Positions 51,275 through 60,055 of a DNA stretch of 64,000 nucleotides are shown here, in pieces. Within the stretch, counting starts at the first letter, position 1. Every line of letters starts with the position of its first letter. Below the pieces are notes generated by a model. That model searched no databases, was not told where the DNA came from, and saw only the letters and a program-made list of their open reading frames with translations. Location: positions 46,059 through 110,058 of the forward strand of contig DCLA01000061.1 in the NCBI GenBank assembly GCA_002320815.1. The letters are read 5' to 3'. This stretch comes from Myxococcales bacterium UBA1660 (GTDB lineage: Bacteria; Myxococcota_A; Polyangia; Polyangiales; Houyiibacteriaceae). The translations under genes and the position numbers were made by a program.

Positions 51275-52903
51275 ATGACGCAGGTGGAGGGGATGCCGAT
51301 GAAGCGGTCGCCGAAGGCCGAGTCGCCGTGGAGCAAGCACGTCCCGGAGGGCTCCTTCGACACCGTGGTGATCGGGTCGGGGATGGGCGGGATGACCGCC
51401 GCGGCGCTCCTCGCCGAGACCGGCGAGCGGGTGCTCGTGCTCGAGCAGCACTACGTGCCCGGGGGCTTCACCCACACCTTCCGACGACCCGGGTACGAGT
51501 GGGACGTCGGGGTCCACGCGGTCGGCGAAGTGACCCGACATTCGCTCACCGGACGATTGCTCGATCGACTCACCGACGGGCGCCTCGAGTGGGCTTCCCT
51601 CGGCGAGACCTACGACGAGTTCACCTACCCGGATGGACTACGGCTCGCGTTCCCGGACACGCCGGCGCAATTCCGCGAGAACCTGATCGAGGCCTTCCCC
51701 CACGAGCGGAGGGCGATCGACGAGTACCTGCACTTGGTCAAGGTCGTCGCCGGCACGATGCGGGGCTACTACCTGGCCCGCCTGGCGCCCAAGGGGCTCG
51801 CGCCGGTCGCCGACCTCTTGCTCGCGCGCAAGGCCAAGGAGTACCTGACCATGCGCGCGAAAGAGGTCATCGAGGACCTCACCGAGGACCCACGCCTGCG
51901 CGGCGTGTTCGCGGCCCAATGGGGCTACTATGGCGCGCCCCCGAGTCGCGCCTCGTTCGCGATGCAGGCGCTGGTGGTGAAGCACTTCATGCACGGCGGG
52001 TACTACCCGGTCGGCGGCAGCGGGCGCATCGCCGAGGAGCTCCTCGGGCGCGTGGCGCGCGCCGGCGGTTGGACCGCCATCCGCGCCGACGTGGACGAGA
52101 TCCTGGTGCGCGGCGGCCGCGCCGTCGGCGTGCGGCTGGTGGACGGTCGCGAGGTCCTCGCGGCGAAGGTGCTCAGCGCGGCCGGGGTCCTCTCCACGGT
52201 CACGCGTTTGCTTCCGCGCGAGCTCCGCCGCCGGGAGTGGGCCGACTCCATCGGCGAGCTGGCGCCCTCCCCGGCCCACGTCTGCCTCTACCTGGGCTTC
52301 GAGGGCGACATCCGCGCGGCCGGGGCCACGGCGGCCAACCAGTGGTTCTACGAGACCTGGGACATGGAGCAGGACGCGTGGGACGTCGGTCCCGACGGCC
52401 CCCGCGGCGACGCCCCGGTCCTCTACTGCAGCTTCCCGTCACTCAAAGATCCGGCCCACGATCCCGGCCCCCGCGAGCGGCACACCGGCGAGGTGGTCAC
52501 CTTCGTGCCCTGGGAGACCTTCGCGCCCTGGAAGGACGCGCGCTGGCACAAGCGCGGCGACGACTACGAGGCGCTGAAGCAGAAGACCCAGGACGCGCTC
52601 CTGGCTCACTTCGTCCGGCGGATGCCGGCGCTGGAGAAGCACATCACGCACGTGGAGCTCTCGACGCCCGCGTCGACCCACCACTTCGTGCGGCCCATGC
52701 AGGGTGCGATCTACGGACTCGAGCCGACGACCGAGCGCTTCGAGAACGAATGGCTCCGGCCGCGCTCGCCGATCCCGGGTCTCTTCTTCGGCGGAAGTGA
52801 GGTCGCGACCGTCGGGGTCATCGGCGCGATGATGGGCGGCGTCCTCGGTGCGGCCGCGGCGCGACCGCTGCCGGTGATGGACGTGGTTCGCCAAGTGAGC
52901 TGA
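51275..52903 (+). CDS. Phytoene-desaturase/retinol-saturase-like FAD oxidoreductase
   Basis: 542 residues. FAD-binding Rossmann fold at the N-terminus (VVIGSGMGGMTAAALLAETG, then VLVLEQHYVPGGFTHTF) and the C-terminal flavin contact (GLFFGGSEVATVGVIGAMMGG). Overall match is to the CrtISO/retinol-saturase group acting on polyenes or other long lipids. No carotenoid genes are adjacent. Internal ATGs at 51293 and 51299 are possible; TAGATC 6 nt before 51275 supports the first. Substrate unknown. Confidence 0.88.
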   Translation: MTQVEGMPMKRSPKAESPWSKHVPEGSFDTVVIGSGMGGMTAAALLAETGERVLVLEQHYVPGGFTHTFRRPGYEWDVGVHAVGEVTRHSLTGRLLDRLTDGRLEWASLGETYDEFTYPDGLRLAFPDTPAQFRENLIEAFPHERRAIDEYLHLVKVVAGTMRGYYLARLAPKGLAPVADLLLARKAKEYLTMRAKEVIEDLTEDPRLRGVFAAQWGYYGAPPSRASFAMQALVVKHFMHGGYYPVGGSGRIAEELLGRVARAGGWTAIRADVDEILVRGGRAVGVRLVDGREVLAAKVLSAAGVLSTVTRLLPRELRRREWADSIGELAPSPAHVCLYLGFEGDIRAAGATAANQWFYETWDMEQDAWDVGPDGPRGDAPVLYCSFPSLKDPAHDPGPRERHTGEVVTFVPWETFAPWKDARWHKRGDDYEALKQKTQDALLAHFVRRMPALEKHITHVELSTPASTHHFVRPMQGAIYGLEPTTERFENEWLRPRSPIPGLFFGGSEVATVGVIGAMMGGVLGAAAARPLPVMDVVRQVS

Positions 52904-53083
52904 GCTCACCGCCGCGATTGACATGTTGGGGGGTGGGCACCGCGCGAAGGATTCCGCAGAGACCGTAACGAGAGCGTGTCGCGCTCGGTGGGTTGGGGCG
53001 TTGCGTCACGTGATCGACCGTGGATCGCTGGTCATTCCATGGCTTCGGCGGCTGGTATGGAGTTCGCAACTCAATCCGGCATC

Positions 53084-53497
53084 ATGGCCCAGAAACCCAA
53101 CGATCCCGCCTATTCCAAGGACCGCATGCCTCCCGAGTTCGAGCATGGAGGCCGCCGGCGGATGCACGCGCATGCTGCCGCGGAACCCCATGCCACGGCT
53201 CCGGCTCACGCGCCGCCCCGAAGCGCGCCGCCCCTGGACGTGCAGCACGTCCGGCCCGAGCCGGTGCCGTCTGCCGCGGGCCGCATGAGCGGTCCCTTCC
53301 GGGAGGCGCCGCCGCCCGAGAAGGCCGTGTCGCGCCGGAACCCCGCGACGACTCTCGCGGTCGTGGGCGGCGCCCTGGCCATCGTGGCGTTGGTGCTGGG
53401 GATGCTCTTCTCCGGCCCGACCTACGTCGACGAAGGCGACGTGCAGAACCAGGAGTCGATGCAGGCTCGGGAGCCGGCCGCGAACCCGGCGCCCTGA
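53084..53497 (+). CDS. Small single-pass membrane protein
   Basis: 137 residues from ATG 53084. A disordered, His/Pro/Ala-rich N-terminal 85 residues, one transmembrane helix (TTLAVVGGALAIVALVLGML) and a short outer tail. Not recognised. An upstream in-frame ATG at 52976 would extend it with atypical sequence, so is not preferred. It is convergent with the flavoprotein gene that follows. Confidence 0.6.
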   Translation: MAQKPNDPAYSKDRMPPEFEHGGRRRMHAHAAAEPHATAPAHAPPRSAPPLDVQHVRPEPVPSAAGRMSGPFREAPPPEKAVSRRNPATTLAVVGGALAIVALVLGMLFSGPTYVDEGDVQNQESMQAREPAANPAP

Positions 53498-53508
53498 TCC
53501 GACACATC

Positions 53509-53567
53509 GAGCCCGACGCGATGCTCAGACCCTGGGCGACCCTCGCGGTCCTCGCGGCGTCGGGCTC
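53509..53567. terminator. Long-loop hairpin between convergent genes
   Basis: GAGCCCGACGC (53509-53519) and GCGTCGGGCTC (53557-53567) form a perfect 11-bp stem with a 37-nt loop; the right arm covers the stop of the minus-strand gene. No U tract. Confidence 0.5.
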
Positions 53568-54909
53568 AGACGAGCTCGAGGCGCCGCGCGAGGTTCGACG
53601 TGAAGACGCCGTCCGGGTCCACGCGCCCTTTGAGCGCCAGCCACTCGTCGAGCCGGGGATACATCCGCCGGAACGTGGGCGCGTCGAGGAAGGCGTCCTT
53701 GCCCAGGTAGAGGCGACCGCCCGCTTCGAGGACGATGGCGTCGAGGTCCGCCAGGAGCGGCGCCAGGCCGTCGCCGATCGGGAAGTCGATGGCGAAGGTC
53801 CAACCCCGGAAGGGGAACGAGAGCGGCGCCTCGTTGGCCTCGCCGAAGCGCTTCAGGACGTTGAGGAAGGGCGCGCAGCCGCTGGCAGCGATCCGGCTCA
53901 ATATGGTCCGCATCCGGTCGCGGCCGCCCTCCAGCGGGATCACGAACTGGTACTGCGTGAAGCCCCGCTTGCCGTAGCCGCGATTCCATTCCCCCACGAA
54001 ATCGAGGGGATAGAAGAACTTCTCGTAGTGGGCGACGGACGCGCCGTGGGACTGCACCTGGTCGAGGACCAGGTTGAGGATGCGGATGGTGAAGGTGCTC
54101 AGCGTGAAGCTGGGCAAGTCGAAGGGGACGACCAGCGGGGACGGCGCCGACACCCGCAGCGGGTCCCGACGCCGGGCGGGGCTCAGGTCCGCGAGCTTCG
54201 CGTGGTCACCGACCGTGAGCACGCCGCGGCCGAGGGCGTCGCCGGTGGCCAGCGAGTCCAGCCAGGCGACCGAGTAAGGGTAGATCTCGTCGTGCTCTTC
54301 GATGGCGTCGAGGAGCTCGTCGAGGTTCCGGGCGGTGATGGCCTTCTGATGGAAGAAGGTGGTCTCGATGGGGCGGAGCCGGATAGTGGCGTCGAGGACC
54401 ACGCCGAGCAGGCCCATGCCGCCGAAGGTCCCCCAGAAGAGGTCGGCGTTCGCCTCCCGGCTGCACTCGACGACCTCGCCGCTGGCGAGGAGCTTGCGGA
54501 ACGAATCGACGCAGCTCGAGAAGCAGCCGTCGGCGTGGTGGGCCTTGCCGTGGACGTCGTTGGCGATGCAGCCGCCGACCGTCACGAACTTCGTGCCCGG
54601 CGTGACCATGGGGAAGAACCCCCGGGGCGCGAAGTCCGCGATGATCTGCTCCAGGGTCGTCCCCGCCTCGCAGCGTAGGGTGCCCGTGGCTTCATCGAAG
54701 CCGAGGTACCCGTCGAGGCCCTCCATCGCGATGACGCGCCCGTGCTCGTTCAGCGCGGGGTCACCGTAGCTCCGGCCCAGCCCGCGAGCGATGGTCCCCG
54801 CCGAGCTCACCGCACGACGCACGCCCTTGGCGCTCTCGGGGTGGGCCACCTCGCACTCCGCTCGGGGGTAGTTGCCCCACCCGGCCAGGGTCTCCGTCAC
54901 GACACTCAT
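53566..54909 (-). CDS. DprE1-like FAD-binding oxidoreductase
   Basis: 447 residues. PCMH-type FAD domain: GLGRSYGDPALNEHG, CEAGTTLEQIIADFAPRGFF, VTPGTKFVTVGGCIANDVHG, and a C-terminal substrate domain (FLNVLKRFGEANEAPLSFP, FTSNLARRLEL). The order and motifs match the decaprenylphosphoryl-ribose oxidase/DHCR24-like group; a KxG lysine-glycine step like DprE1 is not confirmed. In mycobacteria DprE1 needs DprE2, which is not seen here, so a sugar or alditol oxidation of unknown purpose is likelier. GGAGG precedes the ATG. Confidence 0.85.
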   Translation of the reverse strand: MSVVTETLAGWGNYPRAECEVAHPESAKGVRRAVSSAGTIARGLGRSYGDPALNEHGRVIAMEGLDGYLGFDEATGTLRCEAGTTLEQIIADFAPRGFFPMVTPGTKFVTVGGCIANDVHGKAHHADGCFSSCVDSFRKLLASGEVVECSREANADLFWGTFGGMGLLGVVLDATIRLRPIETTFFHQKAITARNLDELLDAIEEHDEIYPYSVAWLDSLATGDALGRGVLTVGDHAKLADLSPARRRDPLRVSAPSPLVVPFDLPSFTLSTFTIRILNLVLDQVQSHGASVAHYEKFFYPLDFVGEWNRGYGKRGFTQYQFVIPLEGGRDRMRTILSRIAASGCAPFLNVLKRFGEANEAPLSFPFRGWTFAIDFPIGDGLAPLLADLDAIVLEAGGRLYLGKDAFLDAPTFRRMYPRLDEWLALKGRVDPDGVFTSNLARRLELV

Positions 54910-55040
54910 CGCGCCTCCATAGCATCTCCGGGGGCGCTCGGCGCCCCGAGGAGCAGACGGCGGAGAGCCCGCCGAGTATGCCCCGGCCGCCCGGACGAGT
55001 GAGGGATCCGATCGGCCACGAACTGGGGTACCCTCGCGGC

Positions 55041-56321
55041 GTGACTCAGGGAGCCACGAGCGCCATCGCCCACGCGCGGTCCACCGACGTCGGGCAGATC
55101 CGGGAAATCAACGAGGACTTCGTACTCGTGGACGAGAGCCTCGGGCTCTACGTGGTCTGCGATGGGATGGGAGGCCACGCCGCCGGCGAGGTCGCCTCCA
55201 AGACCGCCGCGGAGACGGTGCGCGAAGTCGTCGCTGCGGGGCCCATGCCTGCGGAGATGGACACCCCGGCGCTGGAAGCGCTGATGCGCAGCGCGGTGAC
55301 CGAGGCGAACCGCCGGGTCCATGCGCTGGGGCAGCAAGCGGGCTCCCGCCGCGGGATGGGCACCACCTGCACGGCCCTCCTGGTGCGCGGTCTGCGCGCG
55401 GCGATGGCCCACGTGGGCGACAGCCGCCTCTACGTGCGCCGCGGCGAGGCCGTCCACCTGATGAGCCAGGACCATACGTTCATCGCCGAGGCGGTCCGGC
55501 AGGGTGTGATCAAGCCGGAGGACATTCGGCCGGACATGCCCCACGCGAACATCGTGACCCGCGCCGTCGGCCCGAAGCCCTCGGTGCTGGTGGACACGCT
55601 GGTCTTCGATCTAATCCCCGGCGACACCCTCCTGCTCTGCTCGGATGGGCTCCACCAGTACTTCATGGACCCGACCGAGCTCGCGGCGCGGATGGGCGCC
55701 GAAGAGCTCGAGGAGATCGCGCCGCAGCTGGTGGGCACCGCCAACGAGCGCGGCGGCGAGGACAACATCTCGGCGCTGGTGCTCCGGGTCCTCAACGCGC
55801 CCCAGGTCGCCAAGCGCGCCGGCGAGATCACCCAGACCTTCTCGGCGCTGACCCACATCCACCTCTTCCACGAGCTCTCCATGAACGAGCTCGCCAAGGT
55901 GCAGGAGCACCTACAGCACGTCGCGCAGCGAGCGGGGAGCGTGGTCTTCGAGCAGGGAGAGACCAGCGAGGGGCTCTACATCGTCTCGACCGGCAAGGTC
56001 CGGGTCCACCGGGGCGACGTGCAGATCGCGGTGCTCGGCGAGGGGGCGCACTTCGGGGAGATGGCGCTCCTGAACCAGCGGCCCCGCGCCGCCACGGTGA
56101 CCGTGCTCGCCGACGCGCGCCTGCTCTACCTGAGCCGCGAGGCCTTCTACGCGGTGGTCCAGGCGGACACGGTGATCGGCGTGAAGTTCCTGTGGAAGCT
56201 GGCGCAGACCCTGAGCCTGCGACTCGACGAGGCCTACGAGACGCCCGAGCAGTTCCTTCGCCAGCGCGAGACCCTGGCCTTCGGGCTCTTCCCCTCGCCC
56301 TTCAGTCGGAAACGGAAGTAG
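55041..56321 (+). CDS. PP2C-type Ser/Thr phosphatase fused to cyclic-nucleotide-binding domain
   Basis: 426 residues from GTG. PP2C metal-binding motifs: NEDFVLVDE, CDGMGGHAAGEVAS, GMGTTCTALLV, VGDSRLYV, GGEDNISALVLR. After a linker, residues 290-410 are a cNMP-binding beta roll (GSVVFEQGETSEGLYIVSTG, GAHFGEMALLNQRPRAATV). cNMP or another ligand may set phosphatase activity, counteracting the Ser/Thr kinases nearby. TACCCT ends 6 nt before the GTG. Its 3' end overlaps the convergent tdk gene by 20 bp. Confidence 0.92.
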   Translation: MTQGATSAIAHARSTDVGQIREINEDFVLVDESLGLYVVCDGMGGHAAGEVASKTAAETVREVVAAGPMPAEMDTPALEALMRSAVTEANRRVHALGQQAGSRRGMGTTCTALLVRGLRAAMAHVGDSRLYVRRGEAVHLMSQDHTFIAEAVRQGVIKPEDIRPDMPHANIVTRAVGPKPSVLVDTLVFDLIPGDTLLLCSDGLHQYFMDPTELAARMGAEELEEIAPQLVGTANERGGEDNISALVLRVLNAPQVAKRAGEITQTFSALTHIHLFHELSMNELAKVQEHLQHVAQRAGSVVFEQGETSEGLYIVSTGKVRVHRGDVQIAVLGEGAHFGEMALLNQRPRAATVTVLADARLLYLSREAFYAVVQADTVIGVKFLWKLAQTLSLRLDEAYETPEQFLRQRETLAFGLFPSPFSRKRK

Positions 56322-56892
56322 CGTCCGCGGCGCGCCGGGCGGCGCGGTAGTCGCTCCAGCAGACGGGGACGTACTTCTCGTCGGCGCCGAGGTCCACCTG
56401 GGGTCCATCGAAGACCGGGTGCCCGTCGGCCAGGCGGAGGTTGAAGACCGCCTTCTTGCCGCAGTAGTAGCAGGTGACCTTCACCTCCTCGATGCTGTCC
56501 GCGAGCTCGAGCAGGCGCTTGCTCCCGGGGAAGAGGCGGGCCTGGAAGTCGGTGCGGAGGCCGTAGCAGATCACCGGGACCCGCAGGTCGACGGTGATGT
56601 CCCGGAGCTGCTCGATGACCCGCTCCGAGAGGAACTGGGCCTCGTCGACGAGGACGCAGTCCTGGCCCTCGAAGAGGCTCGGGTCGAGGTCGGCGTCAGG
56701 GTCCACCAGCAGGTCGGCCTCGGCCTCGAGGCCCGAACGAGAGCGGATGGTCTGGGTCCCGAAGCGGTCGTCGAGGCGCGGCTTCATCAAGAGACAGCGC
56801 TTGCCCTGCTTGCGGTAGTTGTGGGCGACCGCCAGCAGGTTGAGCGTCTTGGCGCTGTCCATGGTGCCGTACCGGAAATAGAGCTTGGCCAC
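56302..56892 (-). CDS. tdk: Thymidine kinase
   Basis: 196 residues from GTG, typical type II thymidine kinase. P-loop GTMDSAKT (residues 9-16), VLVDEAQFL, lasso region YGLRTDFQARLFPGS and zinc-site cysteines (TCYYCGKKA, VCWSDYR). The P-loop has alanine where glycine is more usual, as in some enzymes of this group. Converts thymidine to dTMP in the cytosol. Divergent from the Ser/Thr kinase; CATATC lies 7 nt upstream of the GTG. Confidence 0.95.
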   Translation of the reverse strand: MAKLYFRYGTMDSAKTLNLLAVAHNYRKQGKRCLLMKPRLDDRFGTQTIRSRSGLEAEADLLVDPDADLDPSLFEGQDCVLVDEAQFLSERVIEQLRDITVDLRVPVICYGLRTDFQARLFPGSKRLLELADSIEEVKVTCYYCGKKAVFNLRLADGHPVFDGPQVDLGADEKYVPVCWSDYRAARRAADATSVSD

Positions 56893-56991
56893 GGGAGCGG
56901 ATATGAACGGTGTCGGCTGCCACGTCGAGCGGTCGGAGACTGGGGCCGAGGGGCCGACTTGGACTAAGCTCCGAGCAGGAACGCCCACCCG

Positions 56992-58722
56992 ATGAGCCAA
57001 TCCGACCCACGCCCCGCCGAGACCATCGAGGATCCCCTCATCGGGCAGCTCGTGGCCGGGCGCTACCGGGTGCTGCAGCGCATCGCCGCGGGCGGGATGG
57101 GCGTGGTCTACCGGGCGACGCAGGAGCCCCTACAGCGGCCGGTCGCCATCAAGGTGCTCCGGCGCCCGGAGGACCCGCGGCTCGACCGGAGCTACGCCGA
57201 ACGCTTCCTGCGCGAGGCGGCAGTCGTGGCCCAACTGCACAACCCGAACACGGTCACTGTCTACGACTACGGGAACGACGGCCCGAACCTGTACTTCGCG
57301 ATGGAGTACCTCGATGGGCAGACGTTGACCCAGCGGGTCTTCGAGCGGGGTCCCATGGCCGCGATGGATGTGATCCACGTGGGCCGGCAGATCGCCCAGT
57401 CGCTGGGCGAGGCCCATGAGCTGGGGCTGGTCCACCGGGACCTGAAGCCGGGCAACGTGATGATCTGCCCGCGGCGCCACGACGCGCTCTTCACCAAGGT
57501 GCTCGACTTCGGCCTGGTGAAGCTGGTGACCGAGGAGCAGGCCAAGAAGCTCACCCAGAGCGGGATCATGATGGGCTCGCCGCGCTACATGTCGCCCGAG
57601 CAGGTGCGCGGCATCGAGACCGTGGACCACCGCGCGGACATCTACTCGTTCGGCGCGCTGATGGTCTTCTGTCTCACCGGGAAGCCGCCCTTCCCCGACG
57701 GCTCGCAGTTCGAGGCGATGCGGCACCACGTGTACACGGCGCCCCCGGCGCTGCGCTCGCTGGAGCCGCGGTGCACCGCGAGCGCGGAGCTCGAGGCCGT
57801 GGTCCAGCGCTGTCTGGCCAAAGACCGGACGACGCGCTTCCAGACGATGGGCGAGGTGCTCGTGGCCTTGGCCCGGTGCCCGGAGGCCACCGACCCGTCG
57901 TCGTTCGCGCACACCGAGGAGGCGGGGGAAGACGGGGCGCGGACGTCGGTGGACCTCCTGCCCGCGGGCGCACAGGCGCCGGTGGGCGAGAGCCAGATCA
58001 GCCAGATCAGCAGCTCGTGGTTCCGCAAGGCGGACGGGAGTTCGCTCAGCGCGTTCGGGTGGCTGGTGCGCATCCTGGTCGCGTTGACCATCGTCCTCGC
58101 CGGAGCGGCGGCGGCGTTCTTCGTGCCGCAGGCGGTCGACGAGGTGGATGGGGTCGGTGGCGTCGGTGGCGTCGGTGGCGTCGGTGGCGTCGGCTCCACC
58201 GCTGCGCCGGCGACACCTCCGCCTGGCCCGGAGGCTCCGGCGGACGGCGAGAGCGCCGAGGTCGCGCCCGGGGAGAACGAGACGACCTCGGGGACCGAGG
58301 CGGAGGCGGACGAGGCAGACGTGGGCGAGCCGAGCCCCGCCGAGAACGCCCGCGAGGCGGACGTGGAGGTCCGGCCGGTTCGCGTGGTGACGGATCCTCC
58401 GGGCGCGATGGTGACCAACCGCGGCGCCGTCCTCGGGACGACCCCGCTGGAGCTCGAGGTGGCGGTCGGCGACGTCTGGGAGCTCGAGCTCGAGCTCGCC
58501 GGGCACTCGTCGGAGCGGCTGCGGATCGACGGGACCCAGGACCTCATCCACGTCGACTTGCCGCGGGAGAGCCGCCGGGTCCGGCGCGCGCCGGAGCGGA
58601 CGGAGGCGGCGGCGATGAACGAGCCGGCGGCGACGACCGAGACGGCGGGGACGACCGAGATGACGATGACCGAGACGGCGACGATGTCGGGCGACCGGAC
58701 CATCCGGGATCCTTGGCAGTAG
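56992..58722 (+). CDS. Membrane Ser/Thr protein kinase with PEGA domain
   Basis: 576 residues. Kinase domain 20-285: glycine loop RIAAGGMGVVYRA, lysine in VAIKVL, HRDLKPGNVMI, LDFGLVK, MSPEQ. Transmembrane helix near 360-385 (ILVALTIVLAGAAAAFFV), a (VGG)n run made by a DNA repeat, an acidic linker, a PEGA domain (RVVTDPPGAMVTNRGAVLGT) and a Thr/Met-rich tail. Extracytoplasmic PEGA is typical of myxobacterial kinases. Possible antagonist: the PP2C phosphatase nearby. Confidence 0.93.
   Translation: MSQSDPRPAETIEDPLIGQLVAGRYRVLQRIAAGGMGVVYRATQEPLQRPVAIKVLRRPEDPRLDRSYAERFLREAAVVAQLHNPNTVTVYDYGNDGPNLYFAMEYLDGQTLTQRVFERGPMAAMDVIHVGRQIAQSLGEAHELGLVHRDLKPGNVMICPRRHDALFTKVLDFGLVKLVTEEQAKKLTQSGIMMGSPRYMSPEQVRGIETVDHRADIYSFGALMVFCLTGKPPFPDGSQFEAMRHHVYTAPPALRSLEPRCTASAELEAVVQRCLAKDRTTRFQTMGEVLVALARCPEATDPSSFAHTEEAGEDGARTSVDLLPAGAQAPVGESQISQISSSWFRKADGSSLSAFGWLVRILVALTIVLAGAAAAFFVPQAVDEVDGVGGVGGVGGVGGVGSTAAPATPPPGPEAPADGESAEVAPGENETTSGTEAEADEADVGEPSPAENAREADVEVRPVRVVTDPPGAMVTNRGAVLGTTPLELEVAVGDVWELELELAGHSSERLRIDGTQDLIHVDLPRESRRVRRAPERTEAAAMNEPAATTETAGTTEMTMTETATMSGDRTIRDPWQ
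58153..58193 (+). repeat. 9-bp coding microrepeat (GTCGGTGGC)n
   Basis: Four perfect units plus five bases, encoding Val-Gly-Gly repeats between the membrane helix and linker of the kinase. In-frame, so length can vary without frameshift. Confidence 0.9.
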
Positions 58723-58775
58723 CGGCGACCGAGGGTTCGTGCGGGCCGAGTCGTGCCCAGCGCGTCGTGCGCGGC

Positions 58776-58884
58776 GAAATGACGACAATGACGACGATCG
58801 TCCCCGGGTTCGTGCGGGGCGCGTCGTGCGGGTGAAATGACGACAATGACGACGATCGTCCCCGTCGAAATGACGACGATCGTC
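58776..58884. repeat. Downstream repeat cluster with GACGATCGTC palindromes
   Basis: A 30-bp unit (GAAATGACGACAATGACGAC plus GATCGTCCCC) occurs at 58776 and 58834, spaced 58 bp; a third copy at 58867 lacks the middle. Each ends in the 10-bp palindrome GACGATCGTC. The spacer also repeats (GTTCGTGCGGG, GCGCGTCGTGCG). It fills the gap between two convergent genes. Confidence 0.85.
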
Positions 58885-58888
58885 GCTG

Positions 58889-59989
58889 TCAGTCTTCGGC
58901 GAGGGCGAGGATGAAGTCGCTGAGGATGCGGCGGCCGTCTTCGTGGACGACCTCGGTGCCGATGGGGGGCATGGAGACGCCGAGCTCGCGGGAGCTCATG
59001 CGGATGAAGGTGGAGCTCTGCTCGGGCTCGCCGGGGACGATGCGGCCGGTGGCGCCCATCAGGGCCCAGAGACCCTCGACGTTCACCGCGGTGGTCGCGA
59101 CGTCCGACTCGGCGAAGGACTCGGTGCCCACGTTGGACCAGAGCCGCATACCCGCCTGCGCGCCGGCGTTGCCGTGACACATGCCGCAGTTGGCGTGCAT
59201 GTAGCCGAGGGCGGCGGCGTAGCGCGAGTCGCCATCGCTCGGCACGTTGGCGTCGCCGGTGGGGATGGTCTCGGTGAGTCGGCCGTCGCGGTTCAGGTCG
59301 TCGAGGGTCACGTCGCTGCCGGCGTGGTTGAGCTGGATGGCGGAGAAGCCGTTGACCACGTCCGCCCGGCCCGGGGTGCCGTGGCACTGCACGCACTGGC
59401 CCCGGGTGGGGATGTCGTGGTCGGTGCCGAGCACGTTCTCCATGCCGCCGATGACCTCGGTCACCGCGTCCTGGGACTCGTTCCAGACGTAGGTGCTCAT
59501 GTCCCAGAAGTCCGGGCCCGCCCCGTCGGCCATCTTCTCGAAGTAGCGGGTCTCGAGCTTCATCGAGCCGTCGGCGGTGAGGAAGTTCTTCCAGAGCCGG
59601 GTGCCCACCGGATAGATCCAGTTGTCCGGGTCGGTGGTGTCGATCTGAGTGCCGGCGGGGAGGGAGACGAAGCGCTGCTTGTCGGTTCCGTCGCTCCAGA
59701 GCCAGTACCGCGGCTCGTAGGCTTCGACGTCGTCGGCCAGCACCGCGCAGCCGGGATCGACGTAGAGCCCGGGCGGTCCGTCGCAGGGCGGCCCCATGTC
59801 CGGCGGCCCTTCGTCGGGCTCCACGTAGGCGTCTTCGGCGCCCAGATCCTCGGGTTCCATGAAGGAGTCGATGCCCATGTCCTGGGGATCGGGCGTGGTG
59901 TCATCGCCCGCATCGTCCCCACACGCGGACAGAGCCAAGATCGAGAAGAGCGCCAGGCACTGCGCACGGAACGAGACGATTCGTCGCAT
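58889..59989 (-). CDS. Haem-binding lipoprotein of the SO2930/HNE_0200 type
   Basis: 366 residues with lipobox LALSAC and a long Asp/Glu/Pro linker. It holds two haem-binding CxxCH motifs (GQCVQCHGTPGRADVV and ANCGMCHGNAG) and YPVGTRLWKNFL, WDMSTYVWN, QLNHAGSDVT typical of this conserved family. Located outside the inner membrane and probably a c-type cytochrome. A GCTAT...ATAGC inverted repeat lies just upstream of the start. The repeat cluster follows its stop. Confidence 0.88.
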   Translation of the reverse strand: MRRIVSFRAQCLALFSILALSACGDDAGDDTTPDPQDMGIDSFMEPEDLGAEDAYVEPDEGPPDMGPPCDGPPGLYVDPGCAVLADDVEAYEPRYWLWSDGTDKQRFVSLPAGTQIDTTDPDNWIYPVGTRLWKNFLTADGSMKLETRYFEKMADGAGPDFWDMSTYVWNESQDAVTEVIGGMENVLGTDHDIPTRGQCVQCHGTPGRADVVNGFSAIQLNHAGSDVTLDDLNRDGRLTETIPTGDANVPSDGDSRYAAALGYMHANCGMCHGNAGAQAGMRLWSNVGTESFAESDVATTAVNVEGLWALMGATGRIVPGEPEQSSTFIRMSSRELGVSMPPIGTEVVHEDGRRILSDFILALAED

Positions 59990-60055
59990 CAATGCTATCC
60001 AATAGCACCCTCGGCGGAACACGTCTCGCGCGAGGGCTACTTCTGAGGGGCAAAC

